DNA of 64,000 nt, from contig CAVSBJ010000008.1 of the NCBI GenBank assembly GCA_963726105.1, positions 1 to 64,000 of the forward strand. Direction: 5' to 3'. The notes under the pieces are model-generated. The model saw nothing but the letters and a program-made list of their open reading frames with translations, did no database searches and was not told the DNA's origin. The stretch is from Roseiarcus sp963726105 (GTDB lineage: Bacteria > Pseudomonadota > Alphaproteobacteria > Rhizobiales > Beijerinckiaceae). Of this stretch, positions 1 through 8,688 are shown piece by piece. Position 1 is the stretch's first letter. The number at the start of each line of letters is the position of its first letter. The translations under genes and the position numbers were made by a program.

Positions 1-1
1 C

Positions 2-616
2 GACGGCAACGGCGTGGCGCAAGACAAGGCGCAGGCGTTGGCCTGGTATCACAAGTCAGCGGACCAGGGTGACCCTCTTGCGTTGTTCGACATCGGTTCG
101 ATGTATCGGTACGGCGAAGGTGTTCCGAAGGACGCTGCGAAGGCGGCCGAGTGGTTTCGCAAAGCCGCCGACCGGGGGGACGCCTCAGCGGCGAGCAACC
201 TTGGCGCGATGTACGCGGCTGGCGATGGCGTGCCGAAGGACCATGCCCAGGCTCTGATCTGGCTCCGCAGGGCCGCCGACACAGGGCACGACGTCGCTCT
301 GTTCAACCTCGGCCTGAATTACGCCAGCGGTACGCCGCCCGACTTCGCGCAGGCCGCGGTTTGGTATCGCAAGGCCGCGGACAAAGGCAACGTAGCCGCC
401 CAGATCAATCTTGGCTCTATGTATAGAAGAGGCGAAGGCGTGCCGAAGGACTTAGTCCGAGCTTACATGTGGGCCGAGCTCGCGGCATCGCACGCGCACG
501 ATGACGAAACGCGCGAAATCGCAAACAAGAACCGCGACAAATGGGTCCAGGGAATGAGCCGCAAACAGATCGTCGAGGCGCGGCGCATGGCGCTCGAATG
601 GAAGCAGGCGAACTAG
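2..616 (+). CDS. Sel1-like repeat protein, 5' end outside the window
   Basis: The frame is open to the first base, so the gene starts upstream. The visible part is about 200 residues of Sel1-like (TPR-type) repeats of about 36 residues. Each has the core pattern A..WYRKAADQG...A...LG.MY..GEGVPKD, in about five copies, the first incomplete. A basic helical tail ends in EWKQAN. Such repeats form alpha-solenoid scaffolds for protein contacts, often in the periplasm; whether this one has a signal peptide cannot be seen. The next gene follows after 2 bases, so the two are probably cotranscribed. Confidence 0.9.
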   Translation, partial: DGNGVAQDKAQALAWYHKSADQGDPLALFDIGSMYRYGEGVPKDAAKAAEWFRKAADRGDASAASNLGAMYAAGDGVPKDHAQALIWLRRAADTGHDVALFNLGLNYASGTPPDFAQAAVWYRKAADKGNVAAQINLGSMYRRGEGVPKDLVRAYMWAELAASHAHDDETREIANKNRDKWVQGMSRKQIVEARRMALEWKQAN

Positions 617-618
617 CC

Positions 619-1080
619 ATGCGCCCCGTGATTTCTTCGCCGGCGAAAGCGTCAAGCGCGACGAAGCGACCTTTGGCAAGCTCGATCATCCTGTCGCATG
701 GAAGCGCGCGCCTGGGCGCTGTGATCGCGGCTCTGCTGATGGTCACCGCTGCTACCGCGCAGAACGGAACTCCTGCGAACACGCTCATGGATATCCGCCG
801 TCAATTCAGCGCCTGCCTCGAGGGCACGCCAATCGAGAAGGGATCGGTGATCACAATCACCTTCGCGATGAAGCGCGATGGGTCACTCCTTGGAAAGCCG
901 CGGATCAGCTACTCGCATTTCGGTGGCGACGCCGAAGGCCGGCGCCGTTTCGTCGCAGACGTGAATCACGCGCTCAATTCCTGTCTTCCACTCAAGATCA
1001 CTCCCGCTCTTGGCGCAGCGATCGCCGGACAGGTTTTCTCTGTCACAATGGAGGGGGCGGAAACGCAGCAACGGCTCTAG
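619..1080 (+). CDS. small exported protein with a TonB/TolA C-terminal-like domain
   Basis: The protein has 153 residues. The ATG at 619 was chosen because it starts 2 bases after the Sel1 gene stop and gives a basic N-terminus followed by a hydrophobic stretch (LGAVIAALLMVTAATAQ) that looks like a signal peptide or anchor. The rest (about residues 50–145) has the pattern of TonB or TolA C-terminal domains: an early DIRRQFSACL helix, VITITFAMKRDGSL strand, then a helix with one Cys (NSCLPL) and a final strand. It is probably periplasmic. Whether it transduces energy is not known. Confidence 0.7.
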   Translation: MRPVISSPAKASSATKRPLASSIILSHGSARLGAVIAALLMVTAATAQNGTPANTLMDIRRQFSACLEGTPIEKGSVITITFAMKRDGSLLGKPRISYSHFGGDAEGRRRFVADVNHALNSCLPLKITPALGAAIAGQVFSVTMEGAETQQRL

Positions 1081-1132
1081 ATGATTGGCCAGTTCTCCCT
1101 CGGCGGATCAATCGCACGGAAGCAAGCGTCGC

Positions 1133-1975
1133 ATGGTTAAAATTGAGACAAGTGTGGTGGATCGTATTGCCAATTCGCTTTCGGATTCGGAGATCCTTGC
1201 AATTTCGGCCCTTCTGTTCGGCCTCGTCGGCGGCTTGGTCGCGTACTTGGCCAATCAATTCTGGTTTCGCTACTGGCCGACGCACGGCCCGTACGACGAC
1301 AAGCTCGGCGAAGCCGCACACACGAGCATGCTCGGTTTTTCCGCATTTGTTCTCGCGCTGCTGATCACGAACGGACTTTCGAGCCTTTCGGAGACCGACA
1401 AGGCGGTGAGGTTCGAGGCGACCACCGTCTACCGTCTCGGCCAAGAACTTGACGCGCTGGGGGGTCTACCGGCCCGCGCGGCGAAGCAAGCGCTCGCGTC
1501 CTACACGCAGAATGTCGCCTTGGATGAGTGGCCGCGGCTGGCGAAGCTGCCCGTATCACTGTCGCCGCTTGCGCAAAAAAATCTTGATGATCTCTGGGTC
1601 GCCGTTCGCTCGACCCAGGAAAATCTGGCTGAAACCGCTCCCACTCGATCCGATTATCGCGCTGACCTGTCGAAGTATACCTCGCAGATCGAAACGTCGA
1701 GGTCGGGAAGACTTTCGGCGGCCACCCTTAACATCCCGGACGACTTCTGGATCATTCTCCTTCTTTTTGTCGTCGCCGCTTCTTTTATCAGCGGGCGTGA
1801 AACTGCAAAGCGCTTCGGCGTGCAAGTCAATATGATGCACATGTCCGCGATCGGCCTGGCAGTTGGCCTCGTCATCGTTCTCGACAATCCTTTTCGCGGC
1901 GAAACGAGCATAGGCCCAGAGATCATCCAGTACGCCTTGCCGCTTGAGAGGGGCCCGCAGGGTGGCAAGCCCTGA
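1133..1975 (+). CDS. DUF4239 (bestrophin-like) membrane protein
   Basis: The protein has 280 residues. The ATG at 1133 (MVKIETS) was preferred to a TTG at 1085 because it gives a standard N-terminus. Two membrane segments lie near the N-terminus (AISALLFGLVGGLVAYLA and GFSAFVLALLITNGL) and two near the C-terminus (FWIILLLFVVAASF and SAIGLAVGLVIVL). Between them is a soluble helical part with the family-typical EAT.VYRLG segment. This layout fits DUF4239, whose proteins are distantly related to bestrophin channels; the function is not established. Confidence 0.8.
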   Translation: MVKIETSVVDRIANSLSDSEILAISALLFGLVGGLVAYLANQFWFRYWPTHGPYDDKLGEAAHTSMLGFSAFVLALLITNGLSSLSETDKAVRFEATTVYRLGQELDALGGLPARAAKQALASYTQNVALDEWPRLAKLPVSLSPLAQKNLDDLWVAVRSTQENLAETAPTRSDYRADLSKYTSQIETSRSGRLSAATLNIPDDFWIILLLFVVAASFISGRETAKRFGVQVNMMHMSAIGLAVGLVIVLDNPFRGETSIGPEIIQYALPLERGPQGGKP

Positions 1976-2031
1976 CCGTGCTCTCGTGGAACGACGACCC
2001 AAAATAGAAGATAGATTGTGAACGGCGCCGC

Positions 2032-2627
2032 ATGACCGGACAAAAGATATCGATTTCTGAGCTGAGGCCGACTCAGATGACGCTGGGCCTCGATGAGGTT
2101 GCGGGCCGCGCGGCCAAGATTGCTGACCTGGCGCCCCCGAACTCGAAGCTCTTCTCAAGAAAAAGCCTATCCCTTACGTTTTGGGCCCGGGAAACAAGAT
2201 CTACATTGTCGACCATCACCATCTGGCGCGTGCGCTCTGGTCTTTGAAAATTCCCGAGGCCATTCTCGGCAATCGGCTCGCTGATTGGTCCGATAGGGAG
2301 ACCAAGGCTTTCTGGCGCTTGATGGAGTCGAACCACTATTGCTGGCCCATTGACGCGGAAGGCAATCGCAGACCCTATGCCGCTATTCCCACCTCAATCG
2401 CAGACCTGACCGACAATATCTGGCGGACGCTGGGGCGGCGCATGCGCGGCAAGGCGTTCGAAGACCTAGATACGCCATATCAGGAGTTCGTGTGGGGCGA
2501 TTACTTCCGCACCTTCATGAGCCGGCGCCTGATAGAGTTGGAATTCGATCTCGCCGCCGAAGTCGCGGCGAGGCTCGCGCGCCTGCCCGAGGCAGAGGAC
2601 CTGCCAGGCTATTGGGGGCGGGCATGA
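2032..2627 (+). pseudogene. ParB-like nuclease-fold protein (PF08857 type), frameshifted
   Basis: The start MTGQKISISELRPTQMTLG and the later part (KIYIVDHHHLARAL, then FWRLMESNHYCWPIDAEG and EFVWGDYFRTFMSRR) together match the putative ParB-like family, whose signature is a strong VDHHH box. They lie in different frames. Adding one base at the five-C tract 2134–2138 restores a continuous reading through LEALLKKKPIPYVLGPGN. The downstream gene starts inside the stop codon (ATGA), as expected if this was once an intact first cistron. It is either a real pseudogene or a homopolymer sequencing error. Confidence 0.75.
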
Positions 2628-3400
2628 TGACGTCAGCCCGCAGTGTTGTTGCGGCGGCGGTGGCCGGATTTCTCCGCGTGCTGCCGGCATGTGCGGCCGT
2701 CTCGACCCTGCAATTGCAAAGTCCGCCGCCAGTCGGAAAGGAGGCAGTCGCCATGCCGCAGATAGCCAATCCGTCGGACGACGCGGAACGGCGGATCAAC
2801 GCCGCCCTGAAGCGCCTTGACGCGAACCTCCGCAAGGCGATCCACGATTGCAAGGGGCACGATAACGGCTCCGGCGACTGGGTCCGAAAAGTCGAGCCAA
2901 CAATGAAGGGGCCGGGCTACCTTAGCTTCGTCATCACGGACACGTCGTTTTGCGGGGGGCCCTACCCGTCGATCGGGACGATGGCGATTGTCTACGACCT
3001 GCGCACGGGGACGCCGGTCGACTGGGCGCGATTGCTGCCCCCCTCGATGACCGGCAAGGTCGCCCTGACGGAGGGAATGGACGGCACAAGAATGGTAACG
3101 CTGGCCTCCCCTCGGCTCCATTCGCTGTATCTTTCTGGATATGATCGCGCGATCCAAATGGCTGGAAATGACATACCGGCGGAAGACCTCGCCAGTTGCA
3201 AGGAGGCGGTGCAGGAAACGGACGATCCGCCTATGATGGTTTGGCTCGACGCCAAGTCAGGCGGCATCGCAATCCAATTTGATCTTCCGCATGCCGTTCA
3301 GGCCTGCGCCGTGCCCGTCGTCATTCCCCTCGCGGTCCTACGTGCCGACGGCGCCAATGCTGGCCTGCTCGATGCGATCGACGCGGCCCACAGGGACTGA
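2624..3400 (+). CDS. exported protein of unknown function
   Basis: The protein has 258 residues. The ATG at 2624 overlaps the stop of the ParB-like gene (ATGA), and a second ATG follows directly. The N-terminus (SARSVVAAAVAGFLRVLPACA) looks like a signal sequence with a possible lipoprotein-type Cys. The mature part has paired cysteines and a YLSFVITDTSFCGG..P..G..AIVYDLRTG core, loosely like DUF3298/RsiV-type periplasmic domains. I do not recognise it firmly. A base-rich Shine–Dalgarno (AGGAAGGAG) lies just after its stop. Confidence 0.7.
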   Translation: MMTSARSVVAAAVAGFLRVLPACAAVSTLQLQSPPPVGKEAVAMPQIANPSDDAERRINAALKRLDANLRKAIHDCKGHDNGSGDWVRKVEPTMKGPGYLSFVITDTSFCGGPYPSIGTMAIVYDLRTGTPVDWARLLPPSMTGKVALTEGMDGTRMVTLASPRLHSLYLSGYDRAIQMAGNDIPAEDLASCKEAVQETDDPPMMVWLDAKSGGIAIQFDLPHAVQACAVPVVIPLAVLRADGANAGLLDAIDAAHRD

Positions 3401-3436
3401 GGAAGGAGACATGCGGCAGCTGCTGACCCACTCGAG

Positions 3437-3613
3437 ATGCCCTTCAAAGCTCACTCAGCGGCCGACGCGAACTCGAATGGTAGGGCTCGCGAGCATCCGT
3501 TCTTCAGCGCTTTGAGGACACGGGAGACATTGCGTTGGGAGCGTAAGAACATGCGCCCCGCAAGCGTCGTGCACCGTTGGTTTCACCAGAAGCCCATCCA
3601 ACTCGGCACATAA
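3437..3613 (+). CDS. possible 58-residue ORF
   Basis: This short frame begins MPFKAHSAADANSNG and ends HRWFHQKPIQLGT. It is in frame with the preceding gene, after its stop. Its composition is protein-like, but the ribosome site before the ATG is weak. A competing ORF at 3411–3515 has a better ribosome site (AGGAAGGAGAC) but an Arg/Ser/Thr-rich product typical of a shadow frame. It may be a remnant. The 3401–3676 gap holds nothing else I can support. Confidence 0.25.
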   Translation: MPFKAHSAADANSNGRAREHPFFSALRTRETLRWERKNMRPASVVHRWFHQKPIQLGT

Positions 3614-3676
3614 CCACCCAATCCGTGGTCTATACCAAAGCTAAGTAATTGTTTTGAACTTAATTGGAGAAACTCC

Positions 3677-4666
3677 ATGGCGTCGCGTTGGTTCAAGTTA
3701 ATCCCATGTTTCTTATTCATAGGGGCCCCCGCTCTCGCAAACAATTCAACCGCTGAGCTTAAAACGGGCGGCTTGGTTCTATTGAAATCCTCAAACATAA
3801 AAATGCAATCCGAGGATTTGTTCATATCTAGTAAGGAGATCAAGATAAAATACATTTTTTTGAACAATTCCCCGACCGATATTGCAACAATTGTCGCGTT
3901 CCCGATGCCTAGAATTCCACAGAGCGGCTGGGGCGAAGACTTTGAAATTCCAAATGTGAACTCTGACAATTTCCTTGATTTCTCAACGTTTGTGAATGGC
4001 CGACCCATATCCGCTCGCGCGGAGCTGCGCGCTTATCAGGGCGACCACGAGGTCACCTCAATCCTAAAAGCCGCCGGACTTCCACTCACTTCGAATTCCA
4101 AACAAATGCAAAACATACTTGATCACCTTCATGCATCAACAAAGAGAGAACTCATAAGACGAAACCTTGTTGATGCGAACAAAGGGCCGAGATGGTCGTT
4201 GGCGATGACCTATTATTTCAATCTCGTATTCCCTGCGGGCAAGGAGACAAGAATTGAACACAAATATCGCCCAAGCGTTGGCTCCAGTAATGTCACTTCG
4301 CTGGGGGACCCGAACCTAATATCACAATCTCGGATTAAGGAAGAGCTAAGAAAGTATTGCATCGATGACGCGACGTTGAAAGTCATCAGTGGTGCGAAGA
4401 AGCCTCCCTACATGGATTATGGCTCTCCTTTCACAGAGGACAGGATATCTTATATACTCCATACTGGTGCGAACTGGGCAGGGCCAATTGGAAAATTCCA
4501 CCTTACCGTAGACAAAGGTTCTCCTGATAGCATGATTAGTTTGTGCTACGACGTCACCAAAAGTGCACCTACGCTCGTTGATTTCAGTAAAATAAACTTT
4601 ACGCCAAATAGTGACATAGACATTATCATCTTCAAGCCGTTCGACAATATTATAGATAAGCCGTAA
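3677..4666 (+). CDS. DUF4424 exported protein
   Basis: The protein has 329 residues with a clear signal peptide (SRWFKLIPCFLFIGAPALA). It matches DUF4424: an N-terminal NSTAELKTGGLVLL segment, SEDLFIS..EI.IKYIFLNNS, IVAFPMPRI, and later RIEHKYRPSVG followed by YILHTGANWAGPIGKFHL. These are periplasmic beta-rich proteins of unknown role. Codon use is clearly more A/T-rich than the neighbours, which suggests later arrival. Just after the stop lies a weak hairpin (CCGCC/GGCGG, 4717–4731) facing a converging gene fragment. Confidence 0.85.
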   Translation: MASRWFKLIPCFLFIGAPALANNSTAELKTGGLVLLKSSNIKMQSEDLFISSKEIKIKYIFLNNSPTDIATIVAFPMPRIPQSGWGEDFEIPNVNSDNFLDFSTFVNGRPISARAELRAYQGDHEVTSILKAAGLPLTSNSKQMQNILDHLHASTKRELIRRNLVDANKGPRWSLAMTYYFNLVFPAGKETRIEHKYRPSVGSSNVTSLGDPNLISQSRIKEELRKYCIDDATLKVISGAKKPPYMDYGSPFTEDRISYILHTGANWAGPIGKFHLTVDKGSPDSMISLCYDVTKSAPTLVDFSKINFTPNSDIDIIIFKPFDNIIDKP

Positions 4667-4754
4667 AAGACCACGGCGAGGCGCGTCCAGCACAATATCG
4701 CGGCGCATTCCGAGCGCCGCCTACGAGGCGGTATCATTCAAGGTTCCTGCGGGA

Positions 4755-4897
4755 TTAAGCGTCGAGATATCGTTTCATCCGCCGGCCCCAGAGGAACAGC
4801 GCTACGCCCACAACCGTTGGGATGCCGCCGACGAGGATTGCACTGATCCCGAGACTGAGGGCATCCGAAGCGTTGGAGCTTTCGGCTCCTCGAAGGG
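4755..4897 (-). pseudogene. C-terminal fragment of a membrane protein cut by an IS relic
   Basis: On the minus strand a frame ends with a hydrophobic segment (ISAILVGGIPTVVGVALFLWG) followed by RRMKRYLDA and a stop. This is the shape of a C-terminal membrane anchor with a basic cytoplasmic tail. Upstream of about 4897 the sequence becomes IS3 transposase on the other strand, so the N-terminal part has been lost. The family cannot be identified from what is left. Confidence 0.4.
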
Positions 4898-5491
4898 ACG
4901 TTAAGATCGCTGTTCGGCAGAAGCGGCGGTTCAAGCGCACCACCGACAGCCTTCACGCCTTTCCGATCGCCCCGAACCTTCCGGACCAGGACTTCGCAGC
5001 GGCCAGGCCGAACCAGAAGCGGGGCTCCGATATCTCCTGCGTCTGGACCCGCGAGGGCTGGCTCTACCTTGCCGTCGTCATCGACCGCTTCGGCCGGCGC
5101 GTCGTCGTCTGGGCAACCAGCGATCGGCTCCACAAGGATCTGGCATTGTCGGCCCTGCGCCGGGCCATCGCCGTGCCGTTTCCTGCCGCCGGCCTCATTC
5201 ACCACGCGGCTGCGGGAGCCAATAGTGTTCCCTCGATTACCAGGCTGAGCTGAGGAAGAACGACATCGTGATTTCGATGTCGGTAAAGGGAAACTGCTTC
5301 GATAACGCCATGGTCGAGACGTTCTTCAAGACGCTAGAGGCCGAACTCGTCTGGCGCACCGTCTTCCAGAGCAGGACCGAAGCGACCGCCGCAATCGGAC
5401 GTTACATCGACGGCTTCTACAATCCCGTCCGCCCGCCATTCGGCGCTCGACTTCATCAGCCCGATTCAGTTCGAGAGGCAGGCCCCGTAAA
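4898..5491 (+). mobile_element. degenerate IS3-family orfB (transposase) relic
   Basis: Broken pieces of an IS3 orfB integrase core can be followed across frames: RRFKRTTDSLHAFPIAPNLPDQDF, SDISCVWTREGWLYLAVVIDRF, WATSDRLHKDLAL, then SLDYQAELRKNDIVISMS, CFDNAMVETFFKTLEAELVW, and RYIDGFYNPVR with HSALDFISPIQFERQAP before TAA at 5491. Damage includes a frameshift and a Tyr-to-stop change near 5220–5240 and an extra base near 5435. No orfA and no terminal repeats are visible. The element cuts into the recombinase relic on its right. Confidence 0.85.
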
Positions 5492-5494
5492 CTT

Positions 5495-6060
5495 GAAAAC
5501 GCTCTCCACAAATGCGGGGCAAGTCCAACCAGGCGTAACCGACGGGCACGCTGATCCGCAACTCGCGCGCCGCGCCTTGGAGCGCGCCGCGTCGAAATTC
5601 GGGCGCGCAGCATTCCGAGTTCGAACTCGCTGATGCTGCCTTTCATTCCCAGCAGCAGCCGGTCATTTGGACGGCACGGATGATATATCCCGTCGATGTC
5701 GATCACGCGTGCGCCGGCGAGACCACAGAGTTCCATCAGATGTTGCCAGGCCCCTCCGTTACGGGCGAGCCGCGAGGCGTCGAAACAAAACGCGGCGCGG
5801 ACCTCGCCAGCGCTAAGCCACCAAGCGATCGAGACCCGGCCGCGCCACTGTCCCGCTCGCGGAGCGCCCGAGGTCGCCGTCGATGACCTCGACATCGTGG
5901 AAGCCGCGGCGACGCGCCTCGTCGACCAGATCATACTGCCGACGCTGACTTTCGAGATTGGTCTGGACCTGGGTCTGGGCGGACTGCCTGACATACACCA
6001 CAGCTTTACGCTGCAGGACCGTCGCGGTGCTCGGGTGGCGCGGCACCCGATCGGGCAAAA
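5495..6060 (-). pseudogene. large serine recombinase, N-terminal catalytic part only, frameshifted
   Basis: The minus strand carries KAVVYVRQSAQTQVQTNLES, where the Ser after VRQ is the nucleophile. It continues RRRGFHDVEVIDGDLGRS, CFDASRLARNG, ARVIDIDGIYHPCRPNDRLL and GMKGSISEFELG. These are the resolvase-domain motifs of a large serine recombinase. At least three frame changes are needed to read it, the last part being ARELRISVPVGYAW. The large C-terminal DNA-binding region is absent, replaced by the IS3 relic. The true start is unclear. It cannot be active. Confidence 0.8.
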
Positions 6061-6093
6061 AACCAACCACACATGAATAGTCCGAGCTGCGGC

Positions 6094-6195
6094 TGACGCA
6101 GTGACGCACCTGACGCATGTTCGGAATGAGGGGGGATTCCCGCGTGCGCTAGTTGGCCTCTATTGGAAAATGCGTCAAATGCATCATGTGCGTCA
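6094..6195. repeat. iteron-like cluster, five TGACGCA/TGCGTCA copies
   Basis: TGACGCA occurs at 6094–6100, 6102–6108 and 6111–6117, spaced 8 and 9 bases apart. Its complement TGCGTCA occurs at 6171–6177 and 6189–6195, spaced 18 apart. The last copy overlaps the stop codon of the VapE-type gene. Five exact 7-base copies in 102 bases, arranged as two opposed groups, is not expected by chance. It resembles iterons or a recombinase/replication protein binding region at the left edge of the island. Confidence 0.6.
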
Positions 6196-7517
6196 GGCGC
6201 GCACATACAAGCGTCCACGTTCGTCCTTTCTGCCCGGCCGCCAGCCGAGCGCGGTCAGCACGGCGGCTATGCGGCGCTGGTCGTGGGTACCGATTCGGCT
6301 CGTCGAGTCGAAGCCGAGCGCATGGTGAGCGATGGCCAAGATGCGGACTTCGGCGAGGTCTTTCAGGTATTCAGCGACGGGTTGCTCCCACGGGTCGCCC
6401 TCGTAGCGCGCCTGTTGCTCGGCCTTGATGTGCGTGCGTTCGAACTCGCCGGCCGGCCACCACTTCTCGCCGCATCCGTACCGGGCGGCGGCCTCGGCGA
6501 AGAGTTGGTCGCGGTCGCGACTGAGCGCGGCGACGTCGATCTTGCCCACCTTGAACGGCCAGAAGCGCCGCGCGCCGGTTTCGTCCTTGAGGTACGTCTC
6601 CCGGTTGGTGGTGCCGACGAAGACGCATTGCCGCGGTTCGATCACCTCCTCGCGCCCGTAGCTCGGGCGAAAGCGCTCCTCCTGTCGCGAAATGAAAGCC
6701 TTCAAAGCCTCGCTCTCCGCTCGGCCGATCGCCGCGAGCTCGGAGATCTCGATCAGCCACTTTCCACGCAGGTGCTCGGAGGCGTCCTTATGATGGATGT
6801 CGGGTAGCGATCCGAGAAATATTCCCCTGCCAGCACGGCGCACGCGGTCGACTTCTCGGCGCCCTGGTCGCCCTCGAGGACAAGGACATGGTCGACCTTG
6901 CATCCGGGTCGATAGACGCGCGCCACCATGCTGATGAGGAACATGCGGCCGATCCCCGACACGTAGGGGCTCGGCTTGGCACCAAGGTAGGCGACGAGCC
7001 AATTGTCGAGGCGAGCCTTTCCGTCCCACTTGAGCCGGTCTAGGTAGTCGCGCACTGGATGAAAGCCCAGCTCATGGGCCCGGAGTTCGACCGACTGATG
7101 CGTCGCATCTCTGCCGATTTTCGGCAGACCCTTGTGCTGGAGCCACTCCTGAAGTTGAGTGACGTCCGGGTCGCTGAGCGGTCGCGGGATGGGGCCGGCG
7201 ACTTCCTGTCCGCCAGGGGCGAGCGGAAGACCCTTCCGGAGAATGGACTTGCGCCGCATCTGATCGAAGGCGATCGCATCGGCGAGTTCCGGCGCCGCGC
7301 GCAGCGCGACCATGACGTTCGCTAGGATCGGCAGAACGCGGCCTTTGCTGTCGCAGATAGCGTCTGCGAGCCAAGACGGCCGATTGTGAGGCGGCGCAAT
7401 CACCTTGCCGTTCTTGCGCTTGCTTTCCTCGCGATACTTCCGCGCTTCCTCGGCGAAAAACGCGTTGCGCCTCGCTTCTGACCAAGAGCTGAAGCCTTCG
7501 GGATACCCGCCGATCAT
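6193..7517 (-). pseudogene. VapE-type (virulence-associated E, PF05272) P-loop replication protein, frameshifted
   Basis: The start MIGGYPEGFSSWSEAR overlaps the stop of the upstream gene (ATGA), which supports it. The central region WDGKARLDNWLVAYLGAK and GIGRMFLISMVARV leads to the P-loop GDQGAEKSTA. The downstream part has LPDIHHKDASEHLRGKWLIE, FVGTTNRETYL and ARRFWPFKVG, the usual order for VapE ATPases of phages and integrative islands. A one-base loss near 6806–6811 separates the halves. The P-loop also has Glu where Gly is expected before Lys-Ser. It probably once drove element replication. Confidence 0.85.
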
Positions 7518-7774
7518 GGCGCCGTCTCCGGGGCCAAATCGGCAACCGTTTCCACAACGGCGCGAGTGGCTGCCGAGAGCTGCCACGCATGCAAAACGCA
7601 TTGGCGCTTATCGCCCTGTCTCGCGGCCAAAACGAGCGCGTCAGAGCATCCGCTGGCTACGTCTCCGAACTCGTCGAGGCAATCGAAGGCGAGGCCGTCG
7701 ACGGCGTCGCGAGTAGAGGACGCGGGCGTTGTGTGTTGCGGCTCGGGGGCGGACTTGGCAAGTGCGTCCCGCAT
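7514..7774 (-). CDS. small island protein of unknown function, coupled to VapE
   Basis: The protein has 86 residues from ATG at 7774 (MRDALAKSAPEP) to a stop that overlaps the VapE start by ATGA. The helical core reads DGLAFDCLDEFGDVASGCSD followed by DKRQCVLHAWQLSAATRAV. I do not recognise a family. Small helical proteins in this position, between an excisionase-like regulator and VapE, are usual in such islands. The coupled overlap and codon pattern support a real gene. Confidence 0.55.
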   Translation of the reverse strand: MRDALAKSAPEPQHTTPASSTRDAVDGLAFDCLDEFGDVASGCSDALVLAARQGDKRQCVLHAWQLSAATRAVVETVADLAPETAP

Positions 7775-7848
7775 TGATGACGTCGCTCCGTGCCGAGGGG
7801 CGAAAAAAGTTAAGGCCGGTCCCACTCGCGGCGGACCGGCCTTTTGCG

Positions 7849-8133
7849 TCAAGGAGTGGCCGCAGGTTCGTCAGGTTTTCGCGGACGTCCGCGCGGGCGA
7901 ACAGGCGCGCGGGAAGGAGGGTTCTCCGCAGTGCTGCTCTGCGGCGGGCCAATTCGCGACAGCGCAAAGCGGTCGAGCGCTTCGGGCTTGTACAGCGTCA
8001 GACGTCCGGCCTTATGGTACTCGGGTCCGCCGCCGGTCGTCGCGAGCTTGTCGAGCGTCTTCTTAGAGCCGATGCCGTATTTGCGTTTGAGATATTCGCC
8101 CGCTTCTTTGCGGGAGTAATATTCTTGGACCAT
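7849..8133 (-). CDS. AlpA/excisionase-like helix-turn-helix protein
   Basis: The protein has 94 residues. The start ATG at 8133 (MVQEYYSRKEAGEYL) lies 6 bases after GGAGG; an ATG two codons earlier touches that site and is less likely. The N-terminal 60 residues have the MerR-like winged-helix layout of excisionase-family proteins (YYSRKEAGEYLK..YGIGSKKTL, then YHKAGRLTLYKPEALDRF). A Pro/Arg-rich tail follows (RPRGRPRKPDEP, an AT-hook-like GRPRK). It probably controls excision or island gene expression. The 8134–8228 gap shows no gene. Confidence 0.7.
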   Translation of the reverse strand: MVQEYYSRKEAGEYLKRKYGIGSKKTLDKLATTGGGPEYHKAGRLTLYKPEALDRFALSRIGPPQSSTAENPPSRAPVRPRGRPRKPDEPAATP

Positions 8134-8228
8134 CGCCATCCTCCGTTCTTGGGTAGGATGGCCCGGCAATTTGAACATATTTTTTGATTCGTCACTGTCA
8201 CTTTTTTAGCCGAACGTGGCAGAAGGCC

Positions 8229-8688
8229 CTATGGTCGCCAGTTGCACCGGATTCGCTCCTTCAGCTCGCCCTCTTCCAGGGTCGCGTCGAGCACGTCATT
8301 CCACCACTTCCGACTGCGCGTCATCTTCTCCCACCCGCCAAACGGTGCGCCCCTCAAGCCCGTCATGTGGAGATCGCCAACCGCGCTCAACGCTGCGGTT
8401 AGGCTCGACGTCTCGGCCAGCGCCGCAACGATCGGTCTTTGCTTTTCAATCCGCCGCATCTCCTCGTCTTGCCAGCCGATGAAGTACGGCGCAGTTGCCA
8501 GTCGCACGCGAGCCGTTTGGGCGATCTGACTGCCGAGAATCTCTATGAGCAGGGAGCCGTTTATCATCGAGCCGCTCCGCAGCAACCGAGCGAGCCGCTT
8601 GACGTCCGGCCGCTTGTCCTTCGGACTTTTCCGAAGGAGGAAACGAGGATCTTGCCGATCTTTTCCACCGCGACTTCCTCGGAGTCAT
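8229..8688 (-). pseudogene. unknown island gene coupled to integrase, two frameshifts
   Basis: An ATG at 8688 overlaps the integrase stop (TGATG). Reading MTP then EEVAVEKIGKILVSSFGK needs one added base near 8680. A second missing base near 8630 connects it to PKDKRPDVKRLARLLRSGS and MINGSLLIEILGSQIA, ending KERIRCNWRP. After both corrections the product is a continuous helical protein of about 150 residues. The longest open part uses an internal ATG at 8567. I do not recognise the family. Confidence 0.5.

Noticed and set aside
3411..3515. ORF with a good ribosome site after the exported protein
   Set aside because: The product is short and Arg/Thr/Ser-rich; another frame through the same bases looks more protein-like.
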